This document shows, one piece after another, positions 34,113-42,898 of a stretch of 64,000 nucleotides of DNA. The notes under the pieces were generated by a model that worked only from the letters and a program-made list of their open reading frames with translations, did not search any database and was not told where the DNA came from. The number at the start of each line of letters is the position of its first letter. Position 1 is the first letter of the stretch. A program made the position numbers and the translations under genes. This DNA comes from Flavobacteriales bacterium UBA4422 (GTDB lineage: Bacteria > Bacteroidota > Bacteroidia > Flavobacteriales_G > Salibacteraceae), in assembly GCA_002389645.1 (NCBI GenBank), contig DGQE01000012.1:126098-190097 (forward strand). The letters run 5' to 3'.

Positions 34113-35366
34113 ATGCGTTATTCAAATTCCATATTAAACCCTCTTTTGTGCATCTCTGTTCTCTTAATTGTAGCACAACCATTGCACGCACAGCTTTTGG
34201 TTATGAACTTTGATGTTGACGCTACTACAACAGTAGTTGGTCCATCTCCAAGTTCCATCAGTGGGTCAGCAGGCTCAGTGGCAGGAGGATCAACAGCCAA
34301 CGGTTTGAGTGCTCGAATTAACGGCTCAGTTCCAAAAGCAGACATCAACATGACCTTTCCAAATACCGCAGGTTACTGGGATGTCAACGGAATTGATGTT
34401 TCCATTGACTTTCAAAGGGAAGAAAGTGTGGGTAGTTTTTTTACGAGGACTGGAAACAATTTTGATTTTGGAATGAATAGTGGAAATCTGAGAGTAATTT
34501 ATGAAGTAGATAATGGAGTTGGCGGCACCACAACAGTAAACTCTGGAAATATCCAAGGTATTCCCAATGACAATACTTGGAGAAATTATCGGTTTACTTA
34601 CAATCCAGTTACTGGAATTGGTATTGTGGTTGTGGATGGGGCGTTAGTTTGGAGTAATGACGGACCTGATAACAGAAACCTTTACTGGACTGGTGCTGGA
34701 AATATGATTATTGGAAATGCAATGGATGCCTCAGGAAATCAGTCAGCTATATTTGACGATGTTTCATACGGCATGTATACAACCTCTCCTGTCCTGCCTG
34801 TAGAACTAATTGAGTTCACAGCCAATAGAACTGAGAAGAACGTAATGCTAAATTGGATTACGGCTACGGAAATGAACAACGATTATTTTGAAATTCAACG
34901 GAGTTCAAATAACGAAGAATGGGAAACAGTTTTCACCTTGCGTGGCGCAGGCAACAGCAATAACGAAGTAGACTATATAGAATACGACTACAATGCACCT
35001 GAATCACAGCTTTTCTACCGTTTAAATCAAGTTGATTTTGACGGCAAATCTGAACTCTCGGAGGTTGTCTTTGTCCCTAAATCTGAAAATACTGATGGCA
35101 AGTCAGAAGTGATCTTTCAAACTTTCCCCAATCCTATTGAAAAAGGGAATCGACTAAATTTAGTGCTAGAAAACCCCGATGGTAAAGACCTACTGCTTGT
35201 TTTAAGAGATGTGAATGGTAAAGAGATCTATGTTAAACCAGTCTTTATTAACGCTGACAAGCAATATGAGGTTATGGAAATCAGTCAAACGATTCCAGCT
35301 GGGCAATATATTATTACGGCCACATCTGATAATTCTGTTTACAACAGCAAATTAATGGTACGGTAG
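34113..35366 (+). CDS. Secreted protein with beta-sandwich and T9SS sorting domain
   Basis: A 417-aa exported protein. A signal peptide covers about 1-26 (ending LHAQ). A Gly/Ser-rich beta-sandwich resembling a LamG/concanavalin fold follows (about 28-225), then a fibronectin-like linker VELIEFTANRTEKNVMLNWI (about 230-249) and FEIQRSSNNEEWETV (about 258-272), and a T9SS type A domain (about 345-417; TFPNPIEKGNRL...IPAGQYIITAT). No enzymatic motif is seen. Its target is likely a cell-surface or extracellular role. A TAGTTTTG box lies at 34054-34061. Confidence 0.82.
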   Translation: MRYSNSILNPLLCISVLLIVAQPLHAQLLVMNFDVDATTTVVGPSPSSISGSAGSVAGGSTANGLSARINGSVPKADINMTFPNTAGYWDVNGIDVSIDFQREESVGSFFTRTGNNFDFGMNSGNLRVIYEVDNGVGGTTTVNSGNIQGIPNDNTWRNYRFTYNPVTGIGIVVVDGALVWSNDGPDNRNLYWTGAGNMIIGNAMDASGNQSAIFDDVSYGMYTTSPVLPVELIEFTANRTEKNVMLNWITATEMNNDYFEIQRSSNNEEWETVFTLRGAGNSNNEVDYIEYDYNAPESQLFYRLNQVDFDGKSELSEVVFVPKSENTDGKSEVIFQTFPNPIEKGNRLNLVLENPDGKDLLLVLRDVNGKEIYVKPVFINADKQYEVMEISQTIPAGQYIITATSDNSVYNSKLMVR

Positions 35367-35470
35367 GCAATAGCCCTTTCTATTCCGTTCGCACTTATTT
35401 TCTGCCAGCCAACACAATTCTGGAACTAAGCAATTGATTTAGTATTTCTTTTGCGGATCAAACTCAAAGA

Positions 35471-36589
35471 ATGAAATTTTTAAAATTTACGCTTCTTGGT
35501 ATAATTGCATTCATTTTATTAATCAGTGTGGCTGGATACTTTGTGCTGCAACAACCGCAATTTGGTCAAAAGCCAATGGGCGTAAACCTTGAAAAGATAA
35601 AGGAATCCCCTCAGCACAATGGTAAGATCTTTGAAAATGCTGGGAATATTGAAATGGATATGACAATGTCAAAATTCATTGAAATAATGAAAGCCTATAT
35701 GGAAGATGTGCAAGGAAAGATACCTGAATCACTGCCCATTCTTCATCCTGACTTGAACATCATCGAAAACACTTCAGATACAATAACCGCATTAACTTGG
35801 TTTGGACATAGTGCATTTCTCTTGGAAATGGACGGAAAGAAGATCGTACTAGATCCAATGCTAGGTCCAGCTGCTGCGCCATTTACATTTCAAGTCAATC
35901 GTTTCTCCGATGATTTACCTATCGGCATTGAAGATCTACCAAAAATTGACGCTGTCATTTTCTCCCATGACCATTACGATCATCTCGACTACCATACAAT
36001 AATGCGCATAAAAGATCGTGTCTCACAATACTACGTGCCGCTTGGGTTAGGTAGCCATCTTATCCATTGGGGAATTGAGGAAGAAAAAATAATTGAGTTG
36101 GACTGGTGGCAGGAAGTGTCTTTTGACGGTATTCAGCTTGCTTGTACACCATCGCAGCACTTCTCAGGAAGAGCGCTCAATGATCGGGCCAGCACACTTT
36201 GGTGCTCATGGGTGATAGAAGGAAAGAAAAGCAAAGTGTTTTTCAGTGGCGATTCTGGATACTTCCCAGGATTCAAGAAAATAGGTGAAAAGTATGGTCC
36301 ATTTGACCTAGCGATGGTCGAGTGCGGACAATACAACAAACTATGGCATGAAATTCATATGCTACCGGAAGAGTCTGCTCAAGCGGCAGTGGATCTAAAC
36401 GCAGAAATCATGATGCCCATTCATTGGGCGATGTTCGAGCTTTCATTGCACCCCTGGAAGGAACCAGTAGAACGTTTATCGCTAAAAGCGGCAGAATTGA
36501 ACTTACCCATCTTCACTCCGAAAATAGGAGAGCGTTTTACCTTAGGCGCTGCATTATCGTCTGAATCTTGGTGGGAAAATTTGAACTAA
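35471..36589 (+). CDS. Metallo-beta-lactamase-fold hydrolase, NAPE-PLD-like
   Basis: The 372-aa protein has an N-terminal membrane anchor (about 5-25) and an MBL-fold domain. Its zinc motif is FSHDHYDHLDYHT (about 165-177), WFGHSAFLLEMDGKKIVLDP (about 113-132) precedes it, HFSGR (about 231-235) and FFSGDSGYFPGFKKIG (about 257-272) follow, and PIHW (about 316-319) holds the last His. This order matches the UlaG/NAPE-phospholipase D branch, which cleaves phosphodiesters or lactones. The substrate is not known. The enzyme probably faces the periplasm. Confidence 0.88.
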   Translation: MKFLKFTLLGIIAFILLISVAGYFVLQQPQFGQKPMGVNLEKIKESPQHNGKIFENAGNIEMDMTMSKFIEIMKAYMEDVQGKIPESLPILHPDLNIIENTSDTITALTWFGHSAFLLEMDGKKIVLDPMLGPAAAPFTFQVNRFSDDLPIGIEDLPKIDAVIFSHDHYDHLDYHTIMRIKDRVSQYYVPLGLGSHLIHWGIEEEKIIELDWWQEVSFDGIQLACTPSQHFSGRALNDRASTLWCSWVIEGKKSKVFFSGDSGYFPGFKKIGEKYGPFDLAMVECGQYNKLWHEIHMLPEESAQAAVDLNAEIMMPIHWAMFELSLHPWKEPVERLSLKAAELNLPIFTPKIGERFTLGAALSSESWWENLN

Positions 36590-36621
36590 TTTCTTCTGAT
36601 AGAAGTTAACTTCGTGTATGT

Positions 36622-37176
36622 ATGGCTGGGATGATAAAACGCTTTTTTCTGAATAGATTATCCGGACTTGTGGTCTTATCTTTCTTTAGTATCACAACAT
36701 TAGCTCAAGGTTTAGAAACTTATGATAGCAGTCCTAAAACGGATTGGAAAGACAAGTTTTATGTTGGAGGCAATGTTGGAGCACAATTCGGAACCTTCAC
36801 TTTCATAAATTTAGCACCATTGGTAGGCTTTAAAATAACTGATCGATTTTCAATAGGAACACAAATCCAGTACCAATACTTTAGAGATAACAGCGTAGCT
36901 TCTTTTGAATCCCACGTATTTGGATACTCAGGTTTCGCGCGCTTTTTCTTTACTCAAAATCTTTTTGCACATACAGAATACCAAGTGCTTAACGGTCGTT
37001 TTGATAATTCAGGACAACGTTCTAACATTCCCAACTTATTCATTGGCGGTGGTTACATGTATCCTATTTCAGACAATGTTAGCTTTGGTATAGTTGCGTT
37101 ATATGAGGTGTTAAGAAGAACGTATTCGCCATATAGAAACCCAACAATTAATGTTGGAGTCAATGTTGGGCTCTAA
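36622..37176 (+). CDS. Small outer-membrane beta-barrel protein
   Basis: The 184-aa protein has a signal peptide (about 1-29, ending TTLAQ) and a mature part with alternating hydrophobic residues and aromatic strand ends (FYVGGNVGAQFGTFTFINLA about 46-65, LVGFKITDRFSIGTQIQYQYF, FARFFFTQNLFAHTEYQVL). This is the pattern of an eight-stranded OmpA/OmpW-like barrel, with a last strand ending NVGVNVGL. No extra domain. It starts a plus-strand run with two small exported proteins. A TAACTTCG box lies at 36607-36614. Confidence 0.8.
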   Translation: MAGMIKRFFLNRLSGLVVLSFFSITTLAQGLETYDSSPKTDWKDKFYVGGNVGAQFGTFTFINLAPLVGFKITDRFSIGTQIQYQYFRDNSVASFESHVFGYSGFARFFFTQNLFAHTEYQVLNGRFDNSGQRSNIPNLFIGGGYMYPISDNVSFGIVALYEVLRRTYSPYRNPTINVGVNVGL

Positions 37177-37222
37177 TAAGAGCAGAGAGTTTTATTATTG
37201 TACCTTGATTAAAACCATTTTT

Positions 37223-37708
37223 ATGAAGCTTCATATCACGCTCGTTATTTCCATCTTGATCAGTCTAACAGCTCAATCCGTTCACGGTCAGGGAGCTTGT
37301 TCAACAACACTAGAATCCATAGAAAATGCTTCCATGGAAGAAGCAAGTTCTGAATTCAGAAGACTTCTCTCTTATCGAAACCCATACTGCGATACAACAG
37401 GCAGCGATTTCGAAAAATTAATGAAGAAAGTAAGTGGGCAGTTGCTCGATTCAAAAGCTAGCACTGAGACCATTCTTAACACCATGGGCGAGCCTTATTA
37501 CAAAGGATCTTTAGCCGACTATGAAAACCAAAAAGTAACCATTGGTCGAAATGGTAAACCTTCAGGAAAATCTCTTCCACCGTCATACAAGCTTCCAGCG
37601 GGAGAATATTTTGTGGTTTACTTATGGAGAAAAAAAGACTATCTAATTTTTGCGTTGAAAGGAGGAAATACAGTCACGACTAAATGGTGGACAAAAGGAG
37701 ATTACTAA
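37223..37708 (+). CDS. Exported protein of unknown function, 161 aa
   Basis: The ATG at 37223 starts a clear signal peptide (MKLHITLVISILISLTAQ, to about residue 23). The mature protein includes two conserved-looking Cys (GACSTT and NPYCDTTG), ASTETILNTMGEPYYKGSL (about 90-108) and a strand-rich end EYFVVYLWRKKDYLIFALKG (about 128-147). The middle resembles periplasmic SmpA/OmlA-like 'lipid-bound' modules only loosely, so no family is named. Its stop is immediately followed by the ATG of the haem lipoprotein, implying co-translation. Confidence 0.7.
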   Translation: MKLHITLVISILISLTAQSVHGQGACSTTLESIENASMEEASSEFRRLLSYRNPYCDTTGSDFEKLMKKVSGQLLDSKASTETILNTMGEPYYKGSLADYENQKVTIGRNGKPSGKSLPPSYKLPAGEYFVVYLWRKKDYLIFALKGGNTVTTKWWTKGDY

Positions 37709-38167
37709 ATGAAAAAATCAATTTTCATAATAGCTCTGGTCGCGTTTATCTGGTCTTGCAACCAACATCAAGACAATGCTAATGTTTCTAAACCATCTGC
37801 AGATCCTGAATCAGGAATGGCCATTATCAATGGTGTTGAGCGCAGTGAGCTAGCATTACTGATGCGCAAGATGTATGACGAGATGAAATTGGTGAAAGAC
37901 TCTATTAATCGAGGATACACCGTTAAAACAGATTTCTATGACGAGTTCAAGCGTATTCAAACAGCGCATGCCACTGAACCAGAAAAAATAGACGACACTT
38001 ATCAAGCAATGGCAGTAGCATTTCTGGATAATTACGCTTCATTTGAGCAAACAGCCGAAAACCAAACGGAAGCATTCAATATCATGCTTCAAAATTGTCT
38101 GGTGTGCCACCAGCAAAAATGCCCGGGGCCTGTGAAGGCGATTAATAAGCTGAAGATTCGCCCTTAG
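37709..38167 (+). CDS. Lipoprotein with C-terminal haem c motif (cytochrome c'-like)
   Basis: The 152-aa product has a lipobox at FIWSCNQ (Cys17), a helical body with Met/Glu-rich segments (LALLMRKMYDEMKLVKDSIN, about 48-67) and a CLVCHQ motif at 131-136. The position of CxxCH near the C-terminus after a helical bundle is as in class II cytochromes c'. Covalent haem binding and electron transfer at the periplasmic face of a membrane are therefore expected but unproven. It starts directly after the stop of the gene before it. Confidence 0.78.
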   Translation: MKKSIFIIALVAFIWSCNQHQDNANVSKPSADPESGMAIINGVERSELALLMRKMYDEMKLVKDSINRGYTVKTDFYDEFKRIQTAHATEPEKIDDTYQAMAVAFLDNYASFEQTAENQTEAFNIMLQNCLVCHQQKCPGPVKAINKLKIRP

Positions 38168-38295
38168 TCTAATCGTTCAGGCTTTTTGTCAAACGAACTC
38201 ACTTTCTAAAAACTAGCTCCATTTCATTGGTAGAAATATCAAATGTCATGACTTAGCTCATGTTTGTTTTGCCCTTTCTACCGCACCTTTAGTGT

Positions 38296-39660
38296 ATGGA
38301 AGCAACACTGACCTTTTACGGAGCGGCTGGAACTGTTACCGGATCAAAAACACTTTTTGAATATGCCGGTAAAAAGGTGTTGATCGATTGTGGTTTATTT
38401 CAAGGGCTTAAAAATCTTCGTCTTCAGAATTGGGCCGATTTCCCAATAAAAGCGAGTGCTATTGACGCTGTTATACTAACTCATGCGCATTTAGATCATT
38501 GTGGCTACTTACCAAAACTGGTTCGAGAAGGATTTAGTGGGCCAATTCATTGTACACCTCCCACGGCCGATTTAACCAAGATCATTCTCGAAGACAGTGC
38601 TAAAATTCAAGAAGAAGAGGCAGATAGGGCAAATCGTTATGGTTACACTTCCCATGCTGAGGCAAAACCACTCTATACAGTTGACAATGTAAAGCAAACT
38701 TTACCGCTTTTGGTAAGGCACGAATTCAGCGAATGGGTTTTACTGGATAATGAAATCAAATTTCAAATGCACAATGCCGGACACATATTAGGTTCGGCAT
38801 TGGTTGAATTGAAGTTTGGAGAACAAACCATCGTTTTTACAGGTGATTTAGGCACGTATCACCCCTTACTTTTAAATCCGCCCAAACATCTCAAAAGAGC
38901 AGATTATATTGAAACAGAATCTACTTATGGCGATCGACTGCACCCCGAAAGAGAAGCCATAGAAGAATTGAAAGAAGCCGTTTTAAAAGCAGACAGCAAA
39001 AATGGCGTCCTCATCATCCCGACTTTTGCTGTAGAACGAGCTCAAGAGATTATTTATCTGCTCACTTTACTAAAGTATCAAGATTTAATTCCAGAAATAC
39101 CTGTCTTTTTGGACAGTCCAATGGGAGCAAATGCCACGGAGGTATTTTTAAATCATCCTGGGTGGCATACACTAGGCGAAAAAAGGTGCAAAGAGATGTG
39201 CCATAACATCATCATTGTGAAGGACATCCAACAATCAAAGTCTATTTTGAACTCAAACAGTCCGAAAATCGTTTTAGCAGGAAGTGGAATGGTATCTGGT
39301 GGGCGAGTATTGCACTACTTGGCGAATCATATTAGTAACCCTGAAACTACAGTTCTTTTGGCCGGATTCCAAGCAGAAGGTACAAGAGGAAGGCAACTAC
39401 AAGAAGGAGTGCATGAAATCAAATTCTTTGGTCAATGGCACAGCGTTAAGGCCGAAATTATTCAAACAGCAGGACTCTCAGCTCATGCCGATCAAAATGA
39501 CATAATGAAATGGCTCGGGCAATTTGACAAAACCACCAAGAAGGTATTCATCAACCACGGAGAGCCGATGGCAAGTCATTCATTAAAACTGAAGATTAAG
39601 GATGTCTTAAATCTTGAAAGTCAAGTCGTAGAAAGCGGAACAACTTATTCATTGGAATAA
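38296..39660 (+). CDS. MBL-fold RNA nuclease, beta-CASP family
   Basis: The 454-aa protein is a metallo-beta-lactamase with a beta-CASP insert, as in CPSF-73 and archaeal/bacterial RNA exo- and endonucleases. Zinc motif THAHLDHCGYLPKL (about 61-74), GHILGSALVE (about 157-166), TGDLG (about 178-182), beta-CASP motifs RAQEIIYLL (about 248-256) and GSGMVSGGRVLHYL (about 333-346), and a last HADQND (about 396-401) before the C-terminal His-containing NHGEP (about 416-420). Cytosolic RNA processing or decay is the likely role. A terminator shared with the fasciclin gene follows. Confidence 0.92.
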   Translation: MEATLTFYGAAGTVTGSKTLFEYAGKKVLIDCGLFQGLKNLRLQNWADFPIKASAIDAVILTHAHLDHCGYLPKLVREGFSGPIHCTPPTADLTKIILEDSAKIQEEEADRANRYGYTSHAEAKPLYTVDNVKQTLPLLVRHEFSEWVLLDNEIKFQMHNAGHILGSALVELKFGEQTIVFTGDLGTYHPLLLNPPKHLKRADYIETESTYGDRLHPEREAIEELKEAVLKADSKNGVLIIPTFAVERAQEIIYLLTLLKYQDLIPEIPVFLDSPMGANATEVFLNHPGWHTLGEKRCKEMCHNIIIVKDIQQSKSILNSNSPKIVLAGSGMVSGGRVLHYLANHISNPETTVLLAGFQAEGTRGRQLQEGVHEIKFFGQWHSVKAEIIQTAGLSAHADQNDIMKWLGQFDKTTKKVFINHGEPMASHSLKLKIKDVLNLESQVVESGTTYSLE

Positions 39661-39686
39661 AAAAAGCCCAGCGTAATGCTGGGCTT
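39659..39686 (-). terminator. Intrinsic terminator of the fasciclin gene
   Basis: Stem AAGCCCAGC (39664-39672) / GCTGGGCTT (39678-39686) with a five-base loop. The T run follows on the minus strand (A-rich 39657-39665 on the plus strand), so it best serves the minus-strand fasciclin gene. It may also slow transcripts from the beta-CASP gene, where the stem starts just after the stop. Confidence 0.85.
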
Positions 39687-39736
39687 CTCTTCTTACTAAA
39701 CACAAAGTAAGACCTATATAACCACCTAAACTTCAA

Positions 39737-41293
39737 TTATTGTTTTACAATACGATGTGTGCTTGTACCTTGATCTGTAATCAAGCTCAAAACATAAACT
39801 CCTTTGTTTAAAGAAGAAACATTAATACTGTTATTTGCAACACCATTCAATACTACTGAACCTTTAATGTCAGTAATCTGAAAAGTAGTATTGCTTGTAT
39901 TCGTGATGAATAAATCGTTTACCGCAGGATTTGGAAAAACGTTCATTTCCTGATTAATAACGTCTGATGTTCCAAGAGGAGCAGGAACTAGAACCATATC
40001 AACAACATGCACTACTCCATTATCTGCAGAAACATCTGCTAATGTTACTGTAGCATCATTGATCATAACACCATTTGACAAATCAACATTCACAGAAGCT
40101 CCGTTTAATGTGGCAACAGGGCCTGCAGTCAATTCAGTTGACAAAACAGTTCCAGAAACAACATGATACAGAAGAATGTCTGAAAGATTTTCCAAAGCCA
40201 ACAGTCCAGCAATATCTGTTGAAAGAGCCATTGCTAAATCGTCAAATGCTTCGTTGGTTGGAGCAAACACTGTAAACTCAGCGAAAGGATCTGTCAAAGC
40301 AGGCAATAACTCAGCAGTAATAACCGCAGTGGCCAAAGAACTAAAACCATTATCCAATGCAACATCAACTACAGTCTCGTTTGGTAATACTGCTGCGTTA
40401 AGAACGTGTACAATACCATTATCAGAAGTAATATCTGCAGAGGTAACTTGAGCTTGATTCACAAAAACATCTCCTTCAGACGTTTTAGTTAATTTCAATG
40501 AGTTTGTCATACTTAGAGGCATAACCACATCTCCATTTGTAATAGCAGCAGCATCAACTTCAGAACCTAAAACATGGTAAGTCAAAACATCCGCTAAATT
40601 TGGTAGAGCAAGTATTCCTGCTAAGTCTGTTCCGAGAGCAGTTGCTAAATCGTCAAACGCTTCGTTTGTAGGAGCGAATACAGTAAGCTCAGCAAAAGGA
40701 TTAGTTAACGCTGGAAGCAATTCTGCAGTAATAACAGCCGTTGCTAGTGTTGAAAAACCATTGTCAATGGCAACATCTACTACTGTTTCGTTAGGAAGAA
40801 TTACTGCACCTGTGGAATGAACCACGCCATTGTCAGCTGTTAAATCTGGAGTTTCAACCAATGCTTGGTTTACGTATACATCTCCTCCTAAAGTAACAGT
40901 AAGCTTAACTGTGTTTCCTGCGAATACAGGAGTCTCAATATCGCCATTTGTAAGAGCAGTTGAAGGAACAGTAACGCCCAAGACATGATAGGTAAGAATG
41001 TCACTGAGGTTCGGTAGAGCTAATAATCCGGCTATGTTTGTGCCTAGTTCTGTTGCTAAGGCATCAAAAGCATCGTTAGTTGGTGCAAAAACTGTAAATG
41101 TTCCACTTGGATCTTGTAAAACTACGTCAAGACCTTCCTGATCTAAAGCAGCTTTTAGAGATGTATGATTTGGACTAGTTGCGATGATATCATCGTAAAC
41201 ATTAGTTTGTGCCAGTGAAATAGAGCCACTGATCATTAAAACTACCATTGCAAAGAGAGAAATCGCTTTTTTAAGAATAAAATTTTTTTTCAT
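39737..41293 (-). CDS. Secreted protein with three fasciclin domains and T9SS sorting domain
   Basis: A 518-aa surface protein. The signal peptide covers about 1-28 (ending SLAQ). Three FAS1 domains follow (about 32-165, 168-305, 308-440), each with FAPTN(D/E)AFD..LA and a YHV motif (TYHVLG, TYHVLG, LYHVVS). A T9SS type A domain (about 450-518; MNVFPNPAVND...LNKGVYVLSL) ends it. FAS1 domains mediate adhesion to surfaces or other cells. Domains 2 and 3 are unusually alike, about 80% identical over 68 residues, indicating a recent internal duplication. Confidence 0.92.
   Translation of the reverse strand: MKKNFILKKAISLFAMVVLMISGSISLAQTNVYDDIIATSPNHTSLKAALDQEGLDVVLQDPSGTFTVFAPTNDAFDALATELGTNIAGLLALPNLSDILTYHVLGVTVPSTALTNGDIETPVFAGNTVKLTVTLGGDVYVNQALVETPDLTADNGVVHSTGAVILPNETVVDVAIDNGFSTLATAVITAELLPALTNPFAELTVFAPTNEAFDDLATALGTDLAGILALPNLADVLTYHVLGSEVDAAAITNGDVVMPLSMTNSLKLTKTSEGDVFVNQAQVTSADITSDNGIVHVLNAAVLPNETVVDVALDNGFSSLATAVITAELLPALTDPFAEFTVFAPTNEAFDDLAMALSTDIAGLLALENLSDILLYHVVSGTVLSTELTAGPVATLNGASVNVDLSNGVMINDATVTLADVSADNGVVHVVDMVLVPAPLGTSDVINQEMNVFPNPAVNDLFITNTSNTTFQITDIKGSVVLNGVANNSINVSSLNKGVYVLSLITDQGTSTHRIVKQ
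40184..40798 (-). repeat. Near-duplicate FAS1 units inside the fasciclin gene
   Basis: Two 204-base units (40184-40387 and 40595-40798), 411 bases apart in phase, encode almost the same 68-aa block (LPNETVVDVALDNGF.../LPNETVVDVAIDNGF...). The first unit of the gene is more diverged. The arrangement shows in-frame tandem duplication of a 137-aa domain. Confidence 0.85.
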
Positions 41294-41546
41294 GTTGATA
41301 TTTTTTGTTTAATGTTTGGTTAAAATAACTAAACACCTTAGACGCAACATGGTTCACAAAAGGTTGGTAAAAGTTATTGAAAGACTCTATTATAATCGCA
41401 AAAAAAAGGGCTAAAACTAACTTTAAACGCAAATAAAAGGGGACTTACAGCTGATTTCTAAAAATATCTTAATATTGAAGATTATTTCACTTCAACTTAT
41501 TTTGTTTAACAAAATGACACTTCGGTTAAACTAAAAATTAGGCTAA

Positions 41547-42092
41547 CTATCCTTGAAAAGGTAATTCCTTAATAATCGAGTATCGCCCCTCCAGCTCTCT
41601 TCGCATGACTCTCAGTTCGGTAACTTCAAATCGAGCTTGAAATAGGCGGTTCACAAACAACTCCTTCGATTGCTTAAACTTAGAGCCAAGCTCACGACCG
41701 ATGGTCATATGCGGATTCTTCGCTTTTGGTTGCCAACCTTTCTTACTCGGCAATCCATCGCATGAACGTTCGCAAGTACTAGTGAATTCTCTGACTTTTT
41801 GCGAATCTGCCAACCGCGCATAAACAGTATGAGGCTTAAAACTGCCAAATCCATCCAATGCTATATTAAACGGCTTTGCATGAGCGCAGACATACTGCAT
41901 TCGTTCTAAGAGCATATCTTCCTTTAGCTGGGTGAGTATAATACTACCGATGGTTATGTGCGGGTCGGAATGAAGACTTGAAAATTCACCAATAGCTTGA
42001 CTAAGCTCCTTTTTAAAGGTAATTATCTGATCAGACACAATAGAATCTGGGTTGATCACGAATAAATACTGATAATAAATTGAATCGTTCAT
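41547..42092 (-). CDS. 2'-5' RNA ligase/2H phosphoesterase family protein
   Basis: The 181-aa protein holds both HxTx motifs of the 2H phosphoesterase fold: DPHITIGSI (about 43-51) and NPHMTIGRE (about 125-133). Such proteins hydrolyse or form 2',5' or cyclic phosphodiesters in RNA and nucleotides; the bacterial members' natural substrate is mostly unclear. Full length, no signal peptide, cytosolic. A stand-alone gene on the minus strand, divergent from the NTF2-like gene at 42195. Confidence 0.88.
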   Translation of the reverse strand: MNDSIYYQYLFVINPDSIVSDQIITFKKELSQAIGEFSSLHSDPHITIGSIILTQLKEDMLLERMQYVCAHAKPFNIALDGFGSFKPHTVYARLADSQKVREFTSTCERSCDGLPSKKGWQPKAKNPHMTIGRELGSKFKQSKELFVNRLFQARFEVTELRVMRRELEGRYSIIKELPFQG

Positions 42093-42194
42093 TGAGCGTA
42101 TGCGAATGTTGTGATTTCCATGAATGTGCGATGCTTAGATGATAAGGATTGAACCTAAATAGCAGAATTTGGTTTGATTTTAAAAATAGATCCT

Positions 42195-42593
42195 ATGCAA
42201 CTTCCACGAATATTAACACTTTGCAGTTTTGTGCTTGTCACTTCACTCATAAAAGCACAAGAAACTACTTTAGATATAGTTCAACAACAACTCGACACCT
42301 ACAATGAACAAGATGTCGATGGGTTTGCCAGTTTATTTGCAGAGAACGCCCAAGTTTTTATGGCACTGAATGAAGCCGATCCTACAATGAATGGCAGAGA
42401 AGAAATTCGAGCACGGTATGGAAAGATGTTCGCTGAAAACCCAAAAAACAAATCAACTCTGATGGGAAGAATGGTTCAAGGCAACTATGTTTTCGATCAT
42501 GAATTGATTTCCGGAAGAAAAGACACTTTTAAAATTATGGCCATCTATGAAGTAAAAGACGGATTTATCCAACGTTGTTGGTTTATTAAATAA
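42195..42593 (+). CDS. Exported SnoaL/DUF4440-like protein
   Basis: From ATG 42195 the 132-aa product has a signal peptide (about 1-22, ending LIKAQ) and one NTF2-fold domain: QQQLDTYNEQDVDGFASLFA (about 30-49), NGREEIRARYGKMFAENP (about 65-82) and a C-terminal strand FIQRCWFIK (about 124-132). Such proteins may bind small ligands in the periplasm; no catalytic residues can be assigned. Confidence 0.8.
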   Translation: MQLPRILTLCSFVLVTSLIKAQETTLDIVQQQLDTYNEQDVDGFASLFAENAQVFMALNEADPTMNGREEIRARYGKMFAENPKNKSTLMGRMVQGNYVFDHELISGRKDTFKIMAIYEVKDGFIQRCWFIK

Positions 42594-42898
42594 TTTGAAA
42601 ACATTAAAACACAGCGATTTCTTCTCTGGTCTTGAAGCCTCACGTGTTGAATCAAAGTGATTTTATAGCGGAGATTAGAGTTCATTCACAAATGCTGTCA
42701 GAAAAAAAAGAACCTCTTCAAGCACGACAAAAAATAAAATTCACCTTGCAAAATAGAATTCCTTGACAAAAGATTGATCTTAAATCAAATGAGAAGACTC
42801 AAAGCAAATAGAAAAAATGAAATGGCCGATGGCTTTCACCATCGCTTTTTGCGATTTTATTAATCTTCACCCTTCGGCTCCGCTCAGGGTTTCTCTAA
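42594..42898. other. Intergenic stretch with a hairpin and a short palindromic element
   Basis: This 305-base gap has no convincing gene. It holds a hairpin with CGATGG (42827-42832) and CCATCG (42839-42844) followed by CTTTTT, which could end plus-strand transcripts, and an imperfect palindrome at 42869-42890 (ACCCT...AGGGT with an inner CGG/CCG). The last element lies nine bases past the icmF stop at 42899 and may terminate that gene. Short open frames here (for example 42596-42658) show no family signal. Confidence 0.6.

Noticed and set aside
40075..40451. Antisense open frames in the fasciclin gene
   Set aside because: Caused by the repetitive composition of the FAS1 units.
42596..42658. 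Short frame after the exported NTF2-like gene
   Set aside because: Only about 20 codons, TTG start and no supporting signal.
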